Origin: Rhodococcus sp. 14-1411-2a
GTDB lineage: Bacteria; Actinomycetota; Actinomycetes; Mycobacteriales; Mycobacteriaceae
DNA: 64,000 bases
NCBI RefSeq assembly: GCF_002259485.1
Contig: NZ_NPGA01000020.1
Coordinates: 434,001-498,000 of the forward strand
Reading direction: 5' to 3'
Part shown: positions 38,104 to 48,881 of the stretch, piece after piece
How the letters are laid out: the number at the start of each line of letters is the position of its first letter
Position numbering within the stretch: position 1 is the first letter of the stretch
Made by a program: the position numbers and the translations under genes
Notes under the pieces: model-generated
Database searches by the model: none
Told to the model about the DNA's origin: nothing
Seen by the model: the letters and a program-made list of their open reading frames with translations, nothing else

Positions 38104-38814
38104 TCAGCTCTGGCCGACCTTCTGGACTGCCGCGGTGAACAGCTCGTCGAGGGTCATCGCATCGGGCGTGCCCGAGCCGAACGACATGAACGTGGCCGAC
38201 ACTCGCACGTCGTCGATCTGGGCCATCAGTGTCAGCATCGATTGTGTGACGGCGTCGCCGCCTGCTCCCGATGCGACGGTCTGCCGGACGGCCAACGTGT
38301 CGTCCGCATCGATGGGCGGTGCAGGCGTCAGAGTGGAGGTCACCGTCGAGGTCGCGCCGGACTTGGTTGCGGTCACCTCGGCGCACTGTTCCAGTTGCTC
38401 CTTGCGCGCCGAGAGCGGTTCGTCCACCGCGGTCAACTCGATCGAGATGGTGGACCGGCTGTCGTTGTCGGTGCCGACGATCATGGCCGTGCCCGTCGGG
38501 CCGAAATCCTGGTCGGCAGGCTTGCATCCCGCCGGGCTGACCTCGGCACCGGCAGGAATTCCGCTGAGATCGGGTGCGGCTTGCGAGATCGCCTGCTGGG
38601 GCAGCACCAGGGCGTCGTACGGTGCCGGGAAGCTGGACGGATCGATCAGCAGCGTGTTCAGATCCACGCCGGACTCCGGCGTCGAAGTGGGGGCACCCGC
38701 GCTGGGCTCGGGAGTGCCGGTGACCGTGGAACTGCAGCCGACCAGCACGAGAGCTGCGATCGCTGCCGAGGTCGCGGCGATGGACAGGCGGGTTCTGCGT
38801 GCGGCGGGGCTCAC
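38104..38814 (-). CDS. Lipoprotein, DUF5642-like
   Basis: A 236-residue secreted lipoprotein. The signal peptide RTRLSIAATSAAIAALVLVG leads to the lipobox LVGC, with the lipidated cysteine near residue 26. A Ser/Thr/Pro-rich spacer follows, then a ~180-residue domain starting SGVDLNTLLIDPSSFPAPYD that resembles mycobacterial sensor-type lipoproteins of the DUF5642 group. GTG 38814 follows GAGGACG. It should sit on the outer face of the cell membrane. Function unknown. Confidence 0.82.
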   Translation of the reverse strand: MSPAARRTRLSIAATSAAIAALVLVGCSSTVTGTPEPSAGAPTSTPESGVDLNTLLIDPSSFPAPYDALVLPQQAISQAAPDLSGIPAGAEVSPAGCKPADQDFGPTGTAMIVGTDNDSRSTISIELTAVDEPLSARKEQLEQCAEVTATKSGATSTVTSTLTPAPPIDADDTLAVRQTVASGAGGDAVTQSMLTLMAQIDDVRVSATFMSFGSGTPDAMTLDELFTAAVQKVGQS

Positions 38815-38925
38815 AAGACGTCCTCTTCGGGTCGGTGGAACGCCGCAGCACACGCTCCGGCGTCCCACCACTGTCTCATTCCGACCACCTCGAACGCGGC
38901 AGGCGACCCACCGCGGTGTCGCAAT

Positions 38926-39558
38926 TCAGCTGCCGCGGGCGATCCATTCCTCGAGGTGCGGTGCTTCGTCGCCGATGCGCGTCCCGTCACCGTGGCCGGT
39001 GTTGACTCGGGTCTCGACGGGAAGCGCGAAGAGCCGATCACGGATGGACCCGATGATGGTCGGGAAGTCCGAGTACGACCGTCCGGTGGCACCCGGGCCG
39101 CCGGAGAAGAGGGTGTCGCCGCTGAACAACTCCCCCGCTTCCGGCAGGTACAGGCACGTCGATCCAGGTGAGTGCCCGGGCGTGTGCAGCGCCAGGATGT
39201 CGGTTCCGGCCACCGTGATGCGCTGACCGTCCTCGAGGGTCGAGTGCCCGACGCCCGGGTGCGTCTGTTCCCACAGCATGTCGTCGGCGGGGTGCAGCAG
39301 AATCGGCGCGTCCAACGTATCGGCCAGTTCCGGTGCCACGGTCACGTGGTCGTTGTGGCCATGGGTGCAGATGACGGCCTTGACCGTCCGGCCGGCAACC
39401 GCGTCGACGATCGGGGCCGCGGTGTGCGCTGCGTCGACGATCACCACCTCGTCGTCGTCGCCGACCAGCCAGATGTTGTTGTCGACGTCCCAGGTGCCAC
39501 CGTCGAGGCTGAACGTGCCCGAGGTGACGACGTTCTGGACGCGGAACTTCCCGCTCAC
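38926..39558 (-). CDS. Metallo-beta-lactamase-fold hydrolase, partner of MscR
   Basis: A 210-residue zinc hydrolase of the glyoxalase II type. The metal motif THGHNDH (HxHxDH, residues ~65-72), the later HTPGHSPGS histidine, the bridging aspartate in FSGDTLF and the C-terminal histidine in NTGHGDGT are all present. The GTG start overlaps the mscR stop by four bases (GTGA), so it is co-translated. It probably hydrolyses the thioester (S-formyl-mycothiol) made by MscR, completing formaldehyde detoxification; this is inference from context and from the same pairing in mycobacteria. Confidence 0.88.
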   Translation of the reverse strand: MSGKFRVQNVVTSGTFSLDGGTWDVDNNIWLVGDDDEVVIVDAAHTAAPIVDAVAGRTVKAVICTHGHNDHVTVAPELADTLDAPILLHPADDMLWEQTHPGVGHSTLEDGQRITVAGTDILALHTPGHSPGSTCLYLPEAGELFSGDTLFSGGPGATGRSYSDFPTIIGSIRDRLFALPVETRVNTGHGDGTRIGDEAPHLEEWIARGS

Positions 39559-40640
39559 AGGACCACCACCGAACGCAGGACGGTGCCCTGATGCATCTTC
39601 TCGAAGGCGGCTTCGACGTCGTCGATGGTGATGCGTTCGGTGACGAACTTCTCGAGCGGCAGACGGCCCTGCTGATACAGATCGACCAACTGCGGGAAGT
39701 CGCGCTCGGGCAGGCAGTCTCCGTACCAGGAGGACTTGAGCGATCCGCCGCGGGAGAAGAAGTCGATCAGCGGCATCTCGAGGGTCATCTCGGGTGTCGG
39801 CACGCCGACAAGCACCACGGTTCCGGCGAGGTCGCGTGCGTAGAACGCCTGCTTCCAGGTCTCCGGGCGACCGACGGCGTCGATGACCACGTCGGCACCG
39901 AAGCCTCCGGTGAGCTCCTGGACTGCTTCGACGGCGTCGACCACCGAGGAGTCGACGGTGTGGGTGGCTCCGAGGCCCAGTGCCCATTCGAGCTTGCCCG
40001 GGTCACGATCGACCGCGATGATCGTCGACGCGCCGGCCAGGCGTGCTCCGGCGATCGCGGCATCGCCCACTCCGCCGCAGCCGATCACGGCCACCGAATC
40101 CCCACGCGAGACGTTGCCGGTGTTCATCGCCGCTCCCAGACCTGCCATCACGCCACAGCCGAGCAGTCCGACCACGGCGGGATCGGCGTCTGCGGCGACC
40201 TTGGTGCACTGGCCCTCGTGGACCAGGGTCTTCTCGGCGAATGCGCCGATGCCCAGCGCCGGGGTCAATTCGGTACCGTCTTCGAGGGTCATCTTCTGTG
40301 CTGCGTTGTGGGTGTCGAAGCAGTACCACGGAGTGCCGCGCTTGCAGGCTCGACATTCGCCGCACACGGCGCGCCAGTTCAGTACGACGAAGTCTCCGAC
40401 CTCGACGTGCTCGACGCGGTCGCCGATGGTCTCGACGATTCCGGCCGCCTCGTGTCCGAGCAGGAATGGGAATTCGTCGTTGATGCCGCCTTCGCGGTAG
40501 TGCAGGTCGGTGTGACACACCCCGCAGGCCTGGATCTTCACGACGACCTCGTTGGGCCCGGGATCGGGGATGGTGATCGTCTCGATGGAGACGGGCTCGC
40601 CCTTGCTCTTGGCGACGACGGCGCGGACCTGCTGCGGCAT
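39555..40640 (-). CDS. mscR: S-nitrosomycothiol reductase / mycothiol-dependent formaldehyde dehydrogenase
   Basis: A 361-residue zinc alcohol dehydrogenase of class III type. The catalytic zinc cysteine is in ACGVCHTD near residue 42, with LLGHEAAG providing the histidine/glutamate. The structural zinc loop has cysteines in [16 protein letters not shown]. The NAD fold is [16 protein letters not shown]. It should oxidise the mycothiol adduct of formaldehyde and reduce S-nitrosomycothiol. ATG 40640 follows GGAGG; the longer frame has no support. Divergent from sthA. Confidence 0.92.
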   Translation of the reverse strand: MPQQVRAVVAKSKGEPVSIETITIPDPGPNEVVVKIQACGVCHTDLHYREGGINDEFPFLLGHEAAGIVETIGDRVEHVEVGDFVVLNWRAVCGECRACKRGTPWYCFDTHNAAQKMTLEDGTELTPALGIGAFAEKTLVHEGQCTKVAADADPAVVGLLGCGVMAGLGAAMNTGNVSRGDSVAVIGCGGVGDAAIAGARLAGASTIIAVDRDPGKLEWALGLGATHTVDSSVVDAVEAVQELTGGFGADVVIDAVGRPETWKQAFYARDLAGTVVLVGVPTPEMTLEMPLIDFFSRGGSLKSSWYGDCLPERDFPQLVDLYQQGRLPLEKFVTERITIDDVEAAFEKMHQGTVLRSVVVL

Positions 40641-40804
40641 GTGTTCCTCCACTGAAAATCGGGTGTTTCGTGCTCTGTTCAGCCTCGCACAACGCATCAG
40701 CACGTGGCGACATCTGCATGGGTTCGACGCACCGAATCATGGAGTTCACAAGGTTGTGACCGGGTGGGCACGCAGTCTTTGCGTGCGAGCGGTAACTATG
40801 ACGA

Positions 40805-42220
40805 ATGTCTGAACCCATGGAGTACGACCTGGTGGTCATCGGCTCCGGCCCCGGTGGCCAGAAGGCGGCCATTGCGGCTGCGAAGCTCGGCAAGCGGGTG
40901 GCGATCGTGGAGAAGGGCCACATGCTCGGCGGGGTCTGCGTCAACACCGGGACCATTCCGTCCAAGACGCTGCGCGAGGCCGTTCTGTATCTCACGGGCA
41001 TGAATCAACGGGAGCTGTACGGGGCGAGTTACCGGGTGAAGGCCGATATCACTCCTGCCGATCTGTTGGCCCGAACCCAGCACGTGATCGGCAAGGAGAT
41101 CGAGGTGGTGCGTTCGCAACTGCTCCGGAACCGCATCGAGCTGATCACCGGCGTCGGCAAGTTTCTCGACGCGCACACCATCGTCGTGGAGGACGAGACG
41201 CGGGGTGAGCGCATCACCGTCGCAGCCGCCAACGTGGTGATCGCCACCGGCACCGCTCCTGCCCGTCCGGCCGACGTCGCGTTCGACGACTATCGAGTGC
41301 TCGACTCGGACGGAATCCTCAATCTCGAATTCATTCCGGCGTCGATGGTCGTCGTCGGGGCCGGCGTCATCGGAATCGAGTACGCGTCGATGTTCGCTGC
41401 CCTCGGAACGAAGGTCACCGTCGTCGAGAAGCGGGATTCGATGCTCGACTTCTGCGATCGAGAGATCATCGAGTCGTTGCAGTTCCACCTCCGCGATCTC
41501 GCGGTGACGTTCCGATTCGGCGAGGCGGTGACCGCGGTCGACGTCGGGCCGAACGGGACCGTGACCACGCTGGCGAGCGGCAAGCGCATCCCGGCCGAAA
41601 CGGTGATGTACTCGGCCGGTCGGCAGGGCCTGACCACGGCGCTGGATCTCGAGAACGCAGGTCTGGAGGCGGACGCCCGGGGTCGGATCTTCGTCGACGA
41701 GCACTTCCAGACCAAGGTCGATCACATCTATGCCGTCGGCGATGTCATCGGGTTCCCGGCATTGGCCGCGACGTCGATGGATCAGGGCAGGTTGGCCGCG
41801 TATCACGCGTTCGGCGAGTCCGACGCGAAGTTGACCGACGTTCAGCCCATCGGTATCTACTCCATCCCCGAGGTCTCGTACGTCGGAGCCACCGAGGTCG
41901 ACCTGACTAAGGGATCGATCCCCTACGAGGTCGGGGTATCGAGGTACCGCGAACTCGCCCGGGGGCAGATCGCCGGCGACTCGTACGGGATGTTGAAGTT
42001 GCTCGTCTCCACCGAGGATCGGTCGATTCTGGGCGTGCACATCTTCGGGTCGGGTGCGACGGATCTGGTGCACATCGGGCAGGCGGTGATGGGGTGCGGC
42101 GGCACCGTCGACTATCTCGTCGATGCCGTGTTCAATTACCCGACGCTGTCCGAGGCGTACAAGGTCGCCGCCCTCGACGTCACCAACAAGATTCGCGCGC
42201 TGGCCAACTTCGACCGCTGA
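40805..42220 (+). CDS. sthA: Soluble pyridine nucleotide transhydrogenase
   Basis: A 471-residue FAD enzyme that moves hydride between NADPH and NAD, balancing the two pools. FAD motif [17 protein letters not shown], the region [17 protein letters not shown], the NAD motif [16 protein letters not shown], the second FAD motif [21 protein letters not shown] and a C-terminal dimerisation domain are in order. Only one cysteine lies where disulfide reductases have two, which marks it as a transhydrogenase rather than a lipoamide dehydrogenase. It matches Rv2713. An alternative start is ATG 40817. Confidence 0.94.
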   Translation: MSEPMEYDLVVIGSGPGGQKAAIAAAKLGKRVAIVEKGHMLGGVCVNTGTIPSKTLREAVLYLTGMNQRELYGASYRVKADITPADLLARTQHVIGKEIEVVRSQLLRNRIELITGVGKFLDAHTIVVEDETRGERITVAAANVVIATGTAPARPADVAFDDYRVLDSDGILNLEFIPASMVVVGAGVIGIEYASMFAALGTKVTVVEKRDSMLDFCDREIIESLQFHLRDLAVTFRFGEAVTAVDVGPNGTVTTLASGKRIPAETVMYSAGRQGLTTALDLENAGLEADARGRIFVDEHFQTKVDHIYAVGDVIGFPALAATSMDQGRLAAYHAFGESDAKLTDVQPIGIYSIPEVSYVGATEVDLTKGSIPYEVGVSRYRELARGQIAGDSYGMLKLLVSTEDRSILGVHIFGSGATDLVHIGQAVMGCGGTVDYLVDAVFNYPTLSEAYKVAALDVTNKIRALANFDR

Positions 42221-42418
42221 TCGCCTCGAGTCACCGAGAGCCCTCGGCGCAGGATGGGCGACCGTCCGGGAATGAACGGCAGGCAATCGGTTGTTCTTGT
42301 CGGTAGTGATTCGCCACGTTCGACGTCGGCGCGTACACGGCGCGAGCCGAGGGTCGGCGTATTCTGGCTCGAATCTCGCGTCGAGGTACCGACGAGTCGA
42401 TCCGAAAGGGGCCAGGCC

Positions 42419-43363
42419 ATGACCGAACAGTCGAAGATGTACGAGCTGGAGTTTCCGGCACCGCAAATCTTCTCCAACGACGGCGTCGGACCCGTCCTGG
42501 TGCACGGCCTGGAGGGTTTCTCCGACGCAGGTCACGCGGTGAAGTTGGCCACCACCCACCTGCGCGAGAGCCTGGAATCGGAGCTGGTCGCGTCGTTCGA
42601 CGTCGACGAGTTGATCGATTACCGGTCCCGCCGGCCGACGATGACGTTCAAGTCCGATCATTTCTCGGACTACGACGCTCCCGAACTGAACCTCTATGCC
42701 GTCAAGGACAAGTCGGGCACTCCGTTCCTGCTGCTCGCCGGTATGGAACCGGACCTGCGGTGGGAGAAGTTCACCACCGCTGTCAGGCTCCTCGCCGAAC
42801 AGCTCGGTGTGCGCCGCACCATCGGTCTCGGCTCGATCCCGATGGCCATCCCGCACACCCGGCCACTCGGTGTGACAGCCCACGCCAGCGACAAGGAGCT
42901 GGTCAAGGAGGGCAACAGCTGGGCAGGTGATCTGCAGGTACCGGGCAGCGCCTCGTCCCTGCTCGAGCTTCGGATGGCGCAGCACGGTCACGAGTCCATG
43001 GGTTTCTCGGTGCACGTTCCGCACTACCTCGCACAGACGGACTACCCCGGTGCGGCCGAGACGTTGCTCGAGAACGTCGGTGAGGCCGCCGACCTGGATC
43101 TGCCGCTTGCCGCCCTGGGTGAGGCCGCGGCGCGAGTTCGGGAACAGGTGAACGAGCACATCACCGGGAACGAAGAAGTCCAGTCGGTGGTGCAGGCGCT
43201 GGAGCGTCAGTACGACACGTATGTCGCCGCGCAGGAGCAGCAGTCGACGTTGTTGGCCAGTGACGAGCCACTGCCGAGCGGCGACGAACTCGGGGCCGAG
43301 TTCGAGCGCTTCCTGGCCGAGCAGGCAAATCTCGACGAGGGAGAGGACAACACCGAGCAGTGA
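42419..43363 (+). CDS. PAC2 (proteasome assembly chaperone 2) family protein
   Basis: A 314-residue protein of the PAC2 fold. Typical patterns are VLVHGLEGFSDAGHAV near residue 25 and LGSIPMAIPHTRP near 145, with a conserved VPHYLAQTDYPGAAETLL near 200. The C-terminal ~60 residues form a glutamate/glutamine-rich helix. ATG 42419 follows GGGGCCAGGCC. It matches Rv2714 of known structure. A proteasome link in actinobacteria has been proposed but not shown. A gap of 198 bases separates it from sthA. Confidence 0.87.
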   Translation: MTEQSKMYELEFPAPQIFSNDGVGPVLVHGLEGFSDAGHAVKLATTHLRESLESELVASFDVDELIDYRSRRPTMTFKSDHFSDYDAPELNLYAVKDKSGTPFLLLAGMEPDLRWEKFTTAVRLLAEQLGVRRTIGLGSIPMAIPHTRPLGVTAHASDKELVKEGNSWAGDLQVPGSASSLLELRMAQHGHESMGFSVHVPHYLAQTDYPGAAETLLENVGEAADLDLPLAALGEAAARVREQVNEHITGNEEVQSVVQALERQYDTYVAAQEQQSTLLASDEPLPSGDELGAEFERFLAEQANLDEGEDNTEQ

Positions 43364-43591
43364 CAGTGTGAGTGGTCACAGAACATGATCGATTCGTCGG
43401 GCATATAGGACAGTCCGGACCGATCGAAACATACCTGTAACCGCAAATACGCTCGATGTTCTGCCCCGAGCGTCATCTCGTGCGAGAGTCGTAGCAACAC
43501 GTACTCCGGTACGAAAGTCCACACACTCGTGCACGGCGTCGCCGTTCTGTGCCGCATCGCGCGGTGCACCAGGGAATTTCAGGAGGCGCAG

Positions 43592-44632
43592 ATGAGCACC
43601 AATCCGCGCAATCGCAAGCTCCGCCCGGTTCCCGACGAAGAACCACGGCTGATCTTCCGGACCATTCACGGATACCGGCGGGCATTCCGCATGGCCGGCG
43701 AAGGTCCGGTTCTGCTGTTGATCCACGGTATCGGTGACAACTCCGAGACGTGGAACGAAGTCATCCCGCACCTCGCGAAGAACTACACCGTCATCGCTCC
43801 GGATCTGCTGGGTCACGGTCGCTCGGACAAGCCGCGTGCGGATTACTCCGTCGCCGCGTACGCCAACGGCATGCGCGATCTGCTCTCGGTGCTGGGCATC
43901 GAGCACGTCACCGTCGTCGGTCACTCACTGGGCGGCGGCGTCGCCATGCAGTTCGCGTACCAGTTCCCGGGCATGGTCGACAGATTGGCTCTGGTGTCCT
44001 CCGGTGGCGTCACCAAGGACGTACATCCCATTCTTCGACTCGCGTCCATGCCGTTTCTGAGCGAGGCCGTCAAACTGCTCCGCCTACCCGGCGCGATCCC
44101 GGCGGTGAAGCTGGCGGGTGGCCTGCTGAGCAAACTGCACAGCTCTCCCCTGCGACCCGGATCGCTCCTGCACGACACTCCGGATCTGATCCGCGTGCTG
44201 AGCGAGCTCCCGGCCCCGACGACGTACGAGGCGTATCTGCGGACCTTGCGCGCCGTCGTGGACTGGCGCGGCCAGGTGGTCACGATGCTGGACCGCTGTT
44301 ATCTCACCGAGAATCTCCCCGTTCTGCTCGTGTGGGGTGACCAGGACTCGGTGATTCCGGTCAGTCATGCGCGCCTCGCCCACTCGGCCATGCCCGGTTC
44401 CACGTTGGAGGTGTTCGAGAATTCCGGACACTTCCCGTTCCGGGACGATCCGATGCGCTTTCTGCAGGTCGTCGAGGACTTCATCGATTCCACCCCGTCA
44501 CTGACCTTCGACGAGGTGCGGTGGCGCAACCTGCTCATCACCGGTGTCGGTGAGGACATGATCACCGGAAGCGCCAGCACCCGGATGGCCGTTCTCGGCG
44601 CGATGGGTTCCGACGAGCGCAGCGCGACCTGA
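43592..44632 (+). CDS. Alpha/beta hydrolase
   Basis: A 346-residue hydrolase matching the Rv2715 position. The oxyanion strand LLLIHGIGDNSETW, the PDLLGHGRSDKP loop, the nucleophile elbow VVGHSLGGGVA with its serine, the late aspartate in VWGDQDSVIPV and the histidine in NSGHFPFRDDP make a complete catalytic triad. ATG 43592 follows AGGAGGCGCAG. Likely an esterase, lipase or epoxide/haloalkane-type hydrolase; the substrate cannot be told. The 228-base gap before it shows no gene. Confidence 0.9.
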   Translation: MSTNPRNRKLRPVPDEEPRLIFRTIHGYRRAFRMAGEGPVLLLIHGIGDNSETWNEVIPHLAKNYTVIAPDLLGHGRSDKPRADYSVAAYANGMRDLLSVLGIEHVTVVGHSLGGGVAMQFAYQFPGMVDRLALVSSGGVTKDVHPILRLASMPFLSEAVKLLRLPGAIPAVKLAGGLLSKLHSSPLRPGSLLHDTPDLIRVLSELPAPTTYEAYLRTLRAVVDWRGQVVTMLDRCYLTENLPVLLVWGDQDSVIPVSHARLAHSAMPGSTLEVFENSGHFPFRDDPMRFLQVVEDFIDSTPSLTFDEVRWRNLLITGVGEDMITGSASTRMAVLGAMGSDERSAT

Positions 44633-44696
44633 GGCGTCGCGACGGCCGCTCGGTGTCGATGCGGGTTCGGCCGTCGATCCCACATAGCCTGTAGAG

Positions 44697-47213
44697 GTGC
44701 TTCTCACCGAACTGATTCCCGATGCCGCCGCCGCTCGGTCCGACGGCGTCGACCCGGACGTCCTGTTCGACACGTTCACCACCTGGACTGCCGATCGTGG
44801 TCTGACCCTGTATCCCGCGCAGGAGGAAGCTCTCATCGAGCTGGTCTCCGGCTCCAACGTCATCCTGGCGACGCCGACCGGATCGGGCAAGTCGATGGTG
44901 GCCATCGGAGCCCACTACGCCGCGATGGCCGCAGGCGTTCGGAGTTTCTACACCGCGCCGATCAAGGCACTCGTCAGCGAGAAGTTCTTCGCCCTGTGCG
45001 AGATCTTCGGAGCTCAGAACGTCGGCATGATGACCGGTGACGCGTCGGTCAATTCCGGTGCTCCGATCATCTGCGCCACCGCCGAGATCGTCGCGAACCT
45101 CGCTCTGCGCCAAGGTGCCGACTCCGACATCGGTCAGGTGATCATGGACGAGTTCCACTACTACTCCGAGCCCGATCGAGGGTGGGCCTGGCAGGTTCCG
45201 TTGATCGAACTGCCGAACGCTCAATTCCTGTTGATGTCGGCGACTCTCGGCGACGTCTCGTTCTTCCGGGACGATCTGACCCGACGCACCGGACGCACGA
45301 CCACCGTGGTCTCGGGCACCGAGCGTCCGGTTCCCCTGATGTTCTCCTACGTCACCACTCCGATCAGCGAAACCATCGAAGAGTTGGTGCAGACGCACCT
45401 CGCGCCGGTCTACGTCGTGCACTTCACCCAGGCTTCGGCACTCGAACGCGCTCAGGCATTGACGAGTGTGAACGTTGCGTCCAAGCAGGAGAAGGCCGAG
45501 ATAGCCGAGGCCATCGGTGCCTTCCGCTTCACCACCGGATTCGGCAAGACGCTGTCGAGGTTGGTTCGGCACGGTATCGGGGTGCATCACGCAGGCATGC
45601 TGCCCAAGTATCGACGGTTGGTCGAGAAGTTGGCGCAGGACGGGCTGCTCAAGGTGATCTGCGGAACGGACACCCTCGGTGTGGGCATCAACGTCCCCAT
45701 TCGCACCGTGCTGTTCACCGGACTGACCAAGTACGACGGCGTCCGCACCCGCAAACTCCGGGCCCGCGAGTTCCATCAGATCGCGGGCCGCGCGGGGCGA
45801 GCCGGATACGACACCCTCGGCACCGTCGTGGTCGAGGCCCCCGAGCACGACATCGAGAACGCCCGTCTGGTGGCCAAGGCCGGCGACGATCCGAAGAAGC
45901 TCAAACGCGTACAGCGCAAGAAGGCACCCGACGGTTTCGTCTCGTGGGGCGAGCCGACGTTCGAGCGGATCATCACCGCAAGTCCTGAGCCGCTCACCTC
46001 ACGGTTCTCGGTGAGCAACGCCATGCTGCTCAATGTCATTGCCCGGCCGGGCAATTGCTTCCATGCCATGCGTCACCTGCTCGAGGACAATCACGAGACC
46101 CGGCCCGCTCAGCGCAAGCACATTCTGCGGGCACTCTCGCTCTACCGCGGTCTGGTCGATGCGGGCATCGTCGAACAACTCGACGAGCCGGATGCCGACG
46201 GTCGACACGCTCGACTGACCGTGGACCTGCAGCCGGACTTCGCGCTCAATCAGCCGCTGTCGACGTTCGCGGTCGCGTCCTTCGAGCTGCTCGACGCCGA
46301 ATCACCGACCCATGCCCTCGACGTCGTTTCGATCATCGAATCGACCCTCGACGATCCGCGTCAGATCCTGATGGCGCAACAGCACGCCGCGCGCGGCGAA
46401 GCGGTCTCGCAGATGAAGGCCGACGGCATCGAGTACGACGAGCGAATGGAACTGCTCGAGGAGGTCACGTGGCCGAAACCTCTTGCAGAGCTGCTCGTTC
46501 CGGCATTCGAGATCTATCGCGGCACGCATCCGTGGCTCTCCGAGGTCGGCCTGTCCCCCAAGTCCGTGGTACGCGACATGGTCGAGCGCGCGATGACATT
46601 CGCAGAATTGATCAGCCATTACGGTCTGATGCGGTCCGAGGGACTCGTCCTCCGCTATCTCGCCGACGCCTATCGCACACTGCGCCAGACGGTTCCGCCG
46701 GAGTCTCGAACCGAAGAGGTACAGGACATCACCGAGTGGCTGGGTGAACTCGTGCGGCAGGTGGATTCGAGCTTGCTCGACGAATGGGAGAACCTGACGG
46801 ACCCGGGTGCCGAGCCGGAGGCACTCGTCGAGGCGTACGGATCCGATGTGCCGCGTCCGATCTCGGCCAACCCGCGGGCCTTCCGAATTCTCGCGCGCAA
46901 TGCGATCTTCCGCCGAGTCGATCTGGCGGCGCGCCGACAGTGGAACGCCCTCGACGACCTCGACGACGGCCCGGACTGGGAGACGGAACTGGAACCGTTC
47001 TTCGCCGAGTACGGCTCGATCGGAACCGGACCATCGGCCCGCGGCCCCGCGCTGTTCACGCTGAACGTCGGTGCGGAGTCCACCACGGTGCGTCAGGTGT
47101 TGGAGGATCCCGACGGTGACCACGGCTGGTCGCTCGACGCCGTCGTCGATGTGCCGGAGTCCGATGCGGCGGGCGAGATCGTGTTCGACGAGATCGTGAT
47201 CACGCCCGGCTGA
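44697..47213 (+). CDS. DEAD/DEAH-box RNA helicase with DUF3516 domain
   Basis: An 838-residue Ski2-like superfamily 2 helicase. Motif I ATPTGSGKSM is near residue 60, motif II IMDEFHYYSEP (DEFH variant) near 150, motif III LLMSATLG near 178, and HQIAGRAGRAGYD (motif VI) near 360. The C-terminal ~400 residues are the DUF3516 domain. It starts with GTG 44697. Related to mycobacterial Rv2092c (HelY) by domain style. Probably acts on structured RNA. Its final 14 bases overlap the 3' end of oxyR. Confidence 0.9.
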   Translation: MLLTELIPDAAAARSDGVDPDVLFDTFTTWTADRGLTLYPAQEEALIELVSGSNVILATPTGSGKSMVAIGAHYAAMAAGVRSFYTAPIKALVSEKFFALCEIFGAQNVGMMTGDASVNSGAPIICATAEIVANLALRQGADSDIGQVIMDEFHYYSEPDRGWAWQVPLIELPNAQFLLMSATLGDVSFFRDDLTRRTGRTTTVVSGTERPVPLMFSYVTTPISETIEELVQTHLAPVYVVHFTQASALERAQALTSVNVASKQEKAEIAEAIGAFRFTTGFGKTLSRLVRHGIGVHHAGMLPKYRRLVEKLAQDGLLKVICGTDTLGVGINVPIRTVLFTGLTKYDGVRTRKLRAREFHQIAGRAGRAGYDTLGTVVVEAPEHDIENARLVAKAGDDPKKLKRVQRKKAPDGFVSWGEPTFERIITASPEPLTSRFSVSNAMLLNVIARPGNCFHAMRHLLEDNHETRPAQRKHILRALSLYRGLVDAGIVEQLDEPDADGRHARLTVDLQPDFALNQPLSTFAVASFELLDAESPTHALDVVSIIESTLDDPRQILMAQQHAARGEAVSQMKADGIEYDERMELLEEVTWPKPLAELLVPAFEIYRGTHPWLSEVGLSPKSVVRDMVERAMTFAELISHYGLMRSEGLVLRYLADAYRTLRQTVPPESRTEEVQDITEWLGELVRQVDSSLLDEWENLTDPGAEPEALVEAYGSDVPRPISANPRAFRILARNAIFRRVDLAARRQWNALDDLDDGPDWETELEPFFAEYGSIGTGPSARGPALFTLNVGAESTTVRQVLEDPDGDHGWSLDAVVDVPESDAAGEIVFDEIVITPG

Positions 47214-48138
47214 GTCCACGTGCGTTGTCGGCGAGGACCTCTGCGGCGAGAAGACTTGCGAGCGCACTGTATTCGGCGGCGCGCGCACTCGAAGCTCGGT
47301 GAACGAGACCGATGGTGCGGCCGGGAGCAGGGTGGGCGAACTCTGCGGTGGACAAGCCCGCACGAGCGACCTCGACCTCGACGGCGCTGCGCGGCAGCAG
47401 CGTCAGGCCGAGCCCTCCTGCAACGCACTGCACCACCGTGGTCAGCGACGTTGCCCGGGTATCGCTCGCATCGGGTGCGGTGTCGACCGAGCGACACAGA
47501 TCCAGGGTCTGCTCGCGCAGGCAGTGCCCCTCGTCGAGGAGGAGCAGAGGGAGACCGCGGAGGTCGGCGACCGTCAGATCCCGACGCCCCGCGAGAGGGT
47601 GCTCGGCAGGGAGCGCGAGCACGAAATCCTCGGTGTACATGGCTGTTTCGATCAAACCCGGATCGGCGAGGGGCAGCGCGAGAACGGCGACGTCGAGTGC
47701 ACCGGACCGGAGTCCGTCGAGCAGTCGAGCGGTAAGATCCTCCACTATTCTCGGTACGAGGTCGGGGTACTCGACGCGCACGGCCGGGAGCACTGCGGGC
47801 AGCACGTAGGGTGCCACGGTGGGAATGATCCCGAGCCGCATACCACCGGTCAGCCGACCGCCCAATCCTGCTGCGGTAGCGACCAATCCGTCCACGGCGT
47901 CGAGTGCCGCAGTCGCCCGACCGAGTAACTGACCGCCGGCCGACGTCAGCAAGACCCTGCGGGTGCTGCGCTCGATCAACTGCACCCCCAGCCCCTGCTC
48001 CAACGTGGCGAGAGCTTGCGACAGAGACGGCTGAGTGATGTTCAGTTGCGTTGCTGCACTGCCGAAATGGCGATGACAGGCAATTGCGACGAAGGCACGC
48101 AGATGCGACAGGGTCGGCTGATAGCTTCGATCGGTCAC
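47200..48138 (-). CDS. oxyR: Hydrogen-peroxide-sensing regulator OxyR
   Basis: A 312-residue LysR-family regulator. The DNA-binding helix-turn-helix is FGSAATQLNITQPSLSQAL (residues ~25-43). The effector domain holds the two redox cysteines of OxyR, C206 (EGHCLREQ) and C215 (LDLCRS), at the classic spacing. On oxidation it should form a disulfide and switch on the divergent ahpC-ahpD. GTG 48138 gives MTDRSYQPTLSHLRAF; a longer frame to 48165 runs into the regulatory region. The gene is intact, unlike the decayed oxyR of M. tuberculosis. Confidence 0.94.
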   Translation of the reverse strand: MTDRSYQPTLSHLRAFVAIACHRHFGSAATQLNITQPSLSQALATLEQGLGVQLIERSTRRVLLTSAGGQLLGRATAALDAVDGLVATAAGLGGRLTGGMRLGIIPTVAPYVLPAVLPAVRVEYPDLVPRIVEDLTARLLDGLRSGALDVAVLALPLADPGLIETAMYTEDFVLALPAEHPLAGRRDLTVADLRGLPLLLLDEGHCLREQTLDLCRSVDTAPDASDTRATSLTTVVQCVAGGLGLTLLPRSAVEVEVARAGLSTAEFAHPAPGRTIGLVHRASSARAAEYSALASLLAAEVLADNARGLSRA

Positions 48139-48292
48139 GCCTATCAGTGTAGTGCCACTCATCACGTTTACCTTTCACCACATTTTTGGCACACTCGTAC
48201 CGGTCGGCCGGGCTCGTACGGCTGCATTCACGCCACCGATCCGAACCGCCCACATACGGAACCGACGCGATCATTCGACACGAGGAGACCAC
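48139..48292. promoter_or_regulatory. Divergent oxyR-ahpC control region
   Basis: The 154 bases between the two starts hold the sites for both promoters. A dyad AGTG-TAGTGC-CACT (48146-48159) next to the oxyR start is the best candidate for an OxyR site. GAGGAGACCAC precedes the ahpC ATG. Confidence 0.5.
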
Positions 48293-48880
48293 ATGGCACT
48301 GTTGACAATTGGCGACCAGTTCCCTTCATACAACCTCACCGCCGTCATCGGCGGAGACCTCTCCAAGGTGAACGCCCAGCAGCCCGACGACTACTTCACC
48401 ACCGTCACCAGTGACGACCACGCGGGCAAGTGGCGCATCGTCTTCTTCTGGCCCAAGGACTTCACGTTCGTGTGCCCCACCGAGATCGCCGCGTTCGGCA
48501 AGCTGAACGAGGAGTTCGAGGACCGCGACGCACAGGTCCTCGGCGCGTCGGTCGACAACGAGTTCGTTCACTTCCAGTGGCGCGCACAGCACGACGAGCT
48601 CAAGACGCTTCCCTTTCCCATGCTGTCGGACCTCAAGCGCGAATTGGCTGCTGCCACCGGCGTTCTCAATGCCGACGGTGTGGCCGACCGCGCCACCTTC
48701 ATCGTCGACCCCAACAACGAGATCCAGTTCGTGTCGGTCACGGCAGGCTCGGTGGGGCGCAACGTGGACGAGGTCCTGCGAGTTCTCGACGCCTTGCAGT
48801 CCGACGAGCTGTGCGCCTGCAACTGGAAGAAGGGTGATCCCACCATCGACGCAGGCGAACTGCTGACGGCGAGCGTCTGA
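48293..48880 (+). CDS. ahpC: Alkyl hydroperoxide reductase subunit C (peroxiredoxin)
   Basis: A 195-residue two-cysteine peroxiredoxin that reduces hydroperoxides and peroxynitrite. The peroxidatic cysteine is C61 (FVCPTE); C174 and C176 (LCACNW) are the resolving and extra cysteines, at exactly the positions of M. tuberculosis AhpC. It is recycled by AhpD, which starts two bases after its stop. ATG 48293 follows GAGGAGACC. Controlled by the divergent OxyR. Confidence 0.97.
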   Translation: MALLTIGDQFPSYNLTAVIGGDLSKVNAQQPDDYFTTVTSDDHAGKWRIVFFWPKDFTFVCPTEIAAFGKLNEEFEDRDAQVLGASVDNEFVHFQWRAQHDELKTLPFPMLSDLKRELAAATGVLNADGVADRATFIVDPNNEIQFVSVTAGSVGRNVDEVLRVLDALQSDELCACNWKKGDPTIDAGELLTASV

Positions 48881-48881
48881 C

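Noticed and set aside
40796-43159. 787-codon open frame antisense to sthA and PAC2
   Set aside because: Crosses two real genes and the gap between them and shows no protein-family features.
43364-43591. Possible small gene between PAC2 and the hydrolase
   Set aside because: Open frames exist on the minus strand but lack ribosome sites and protein-like composition; the gap is more likely promoter.
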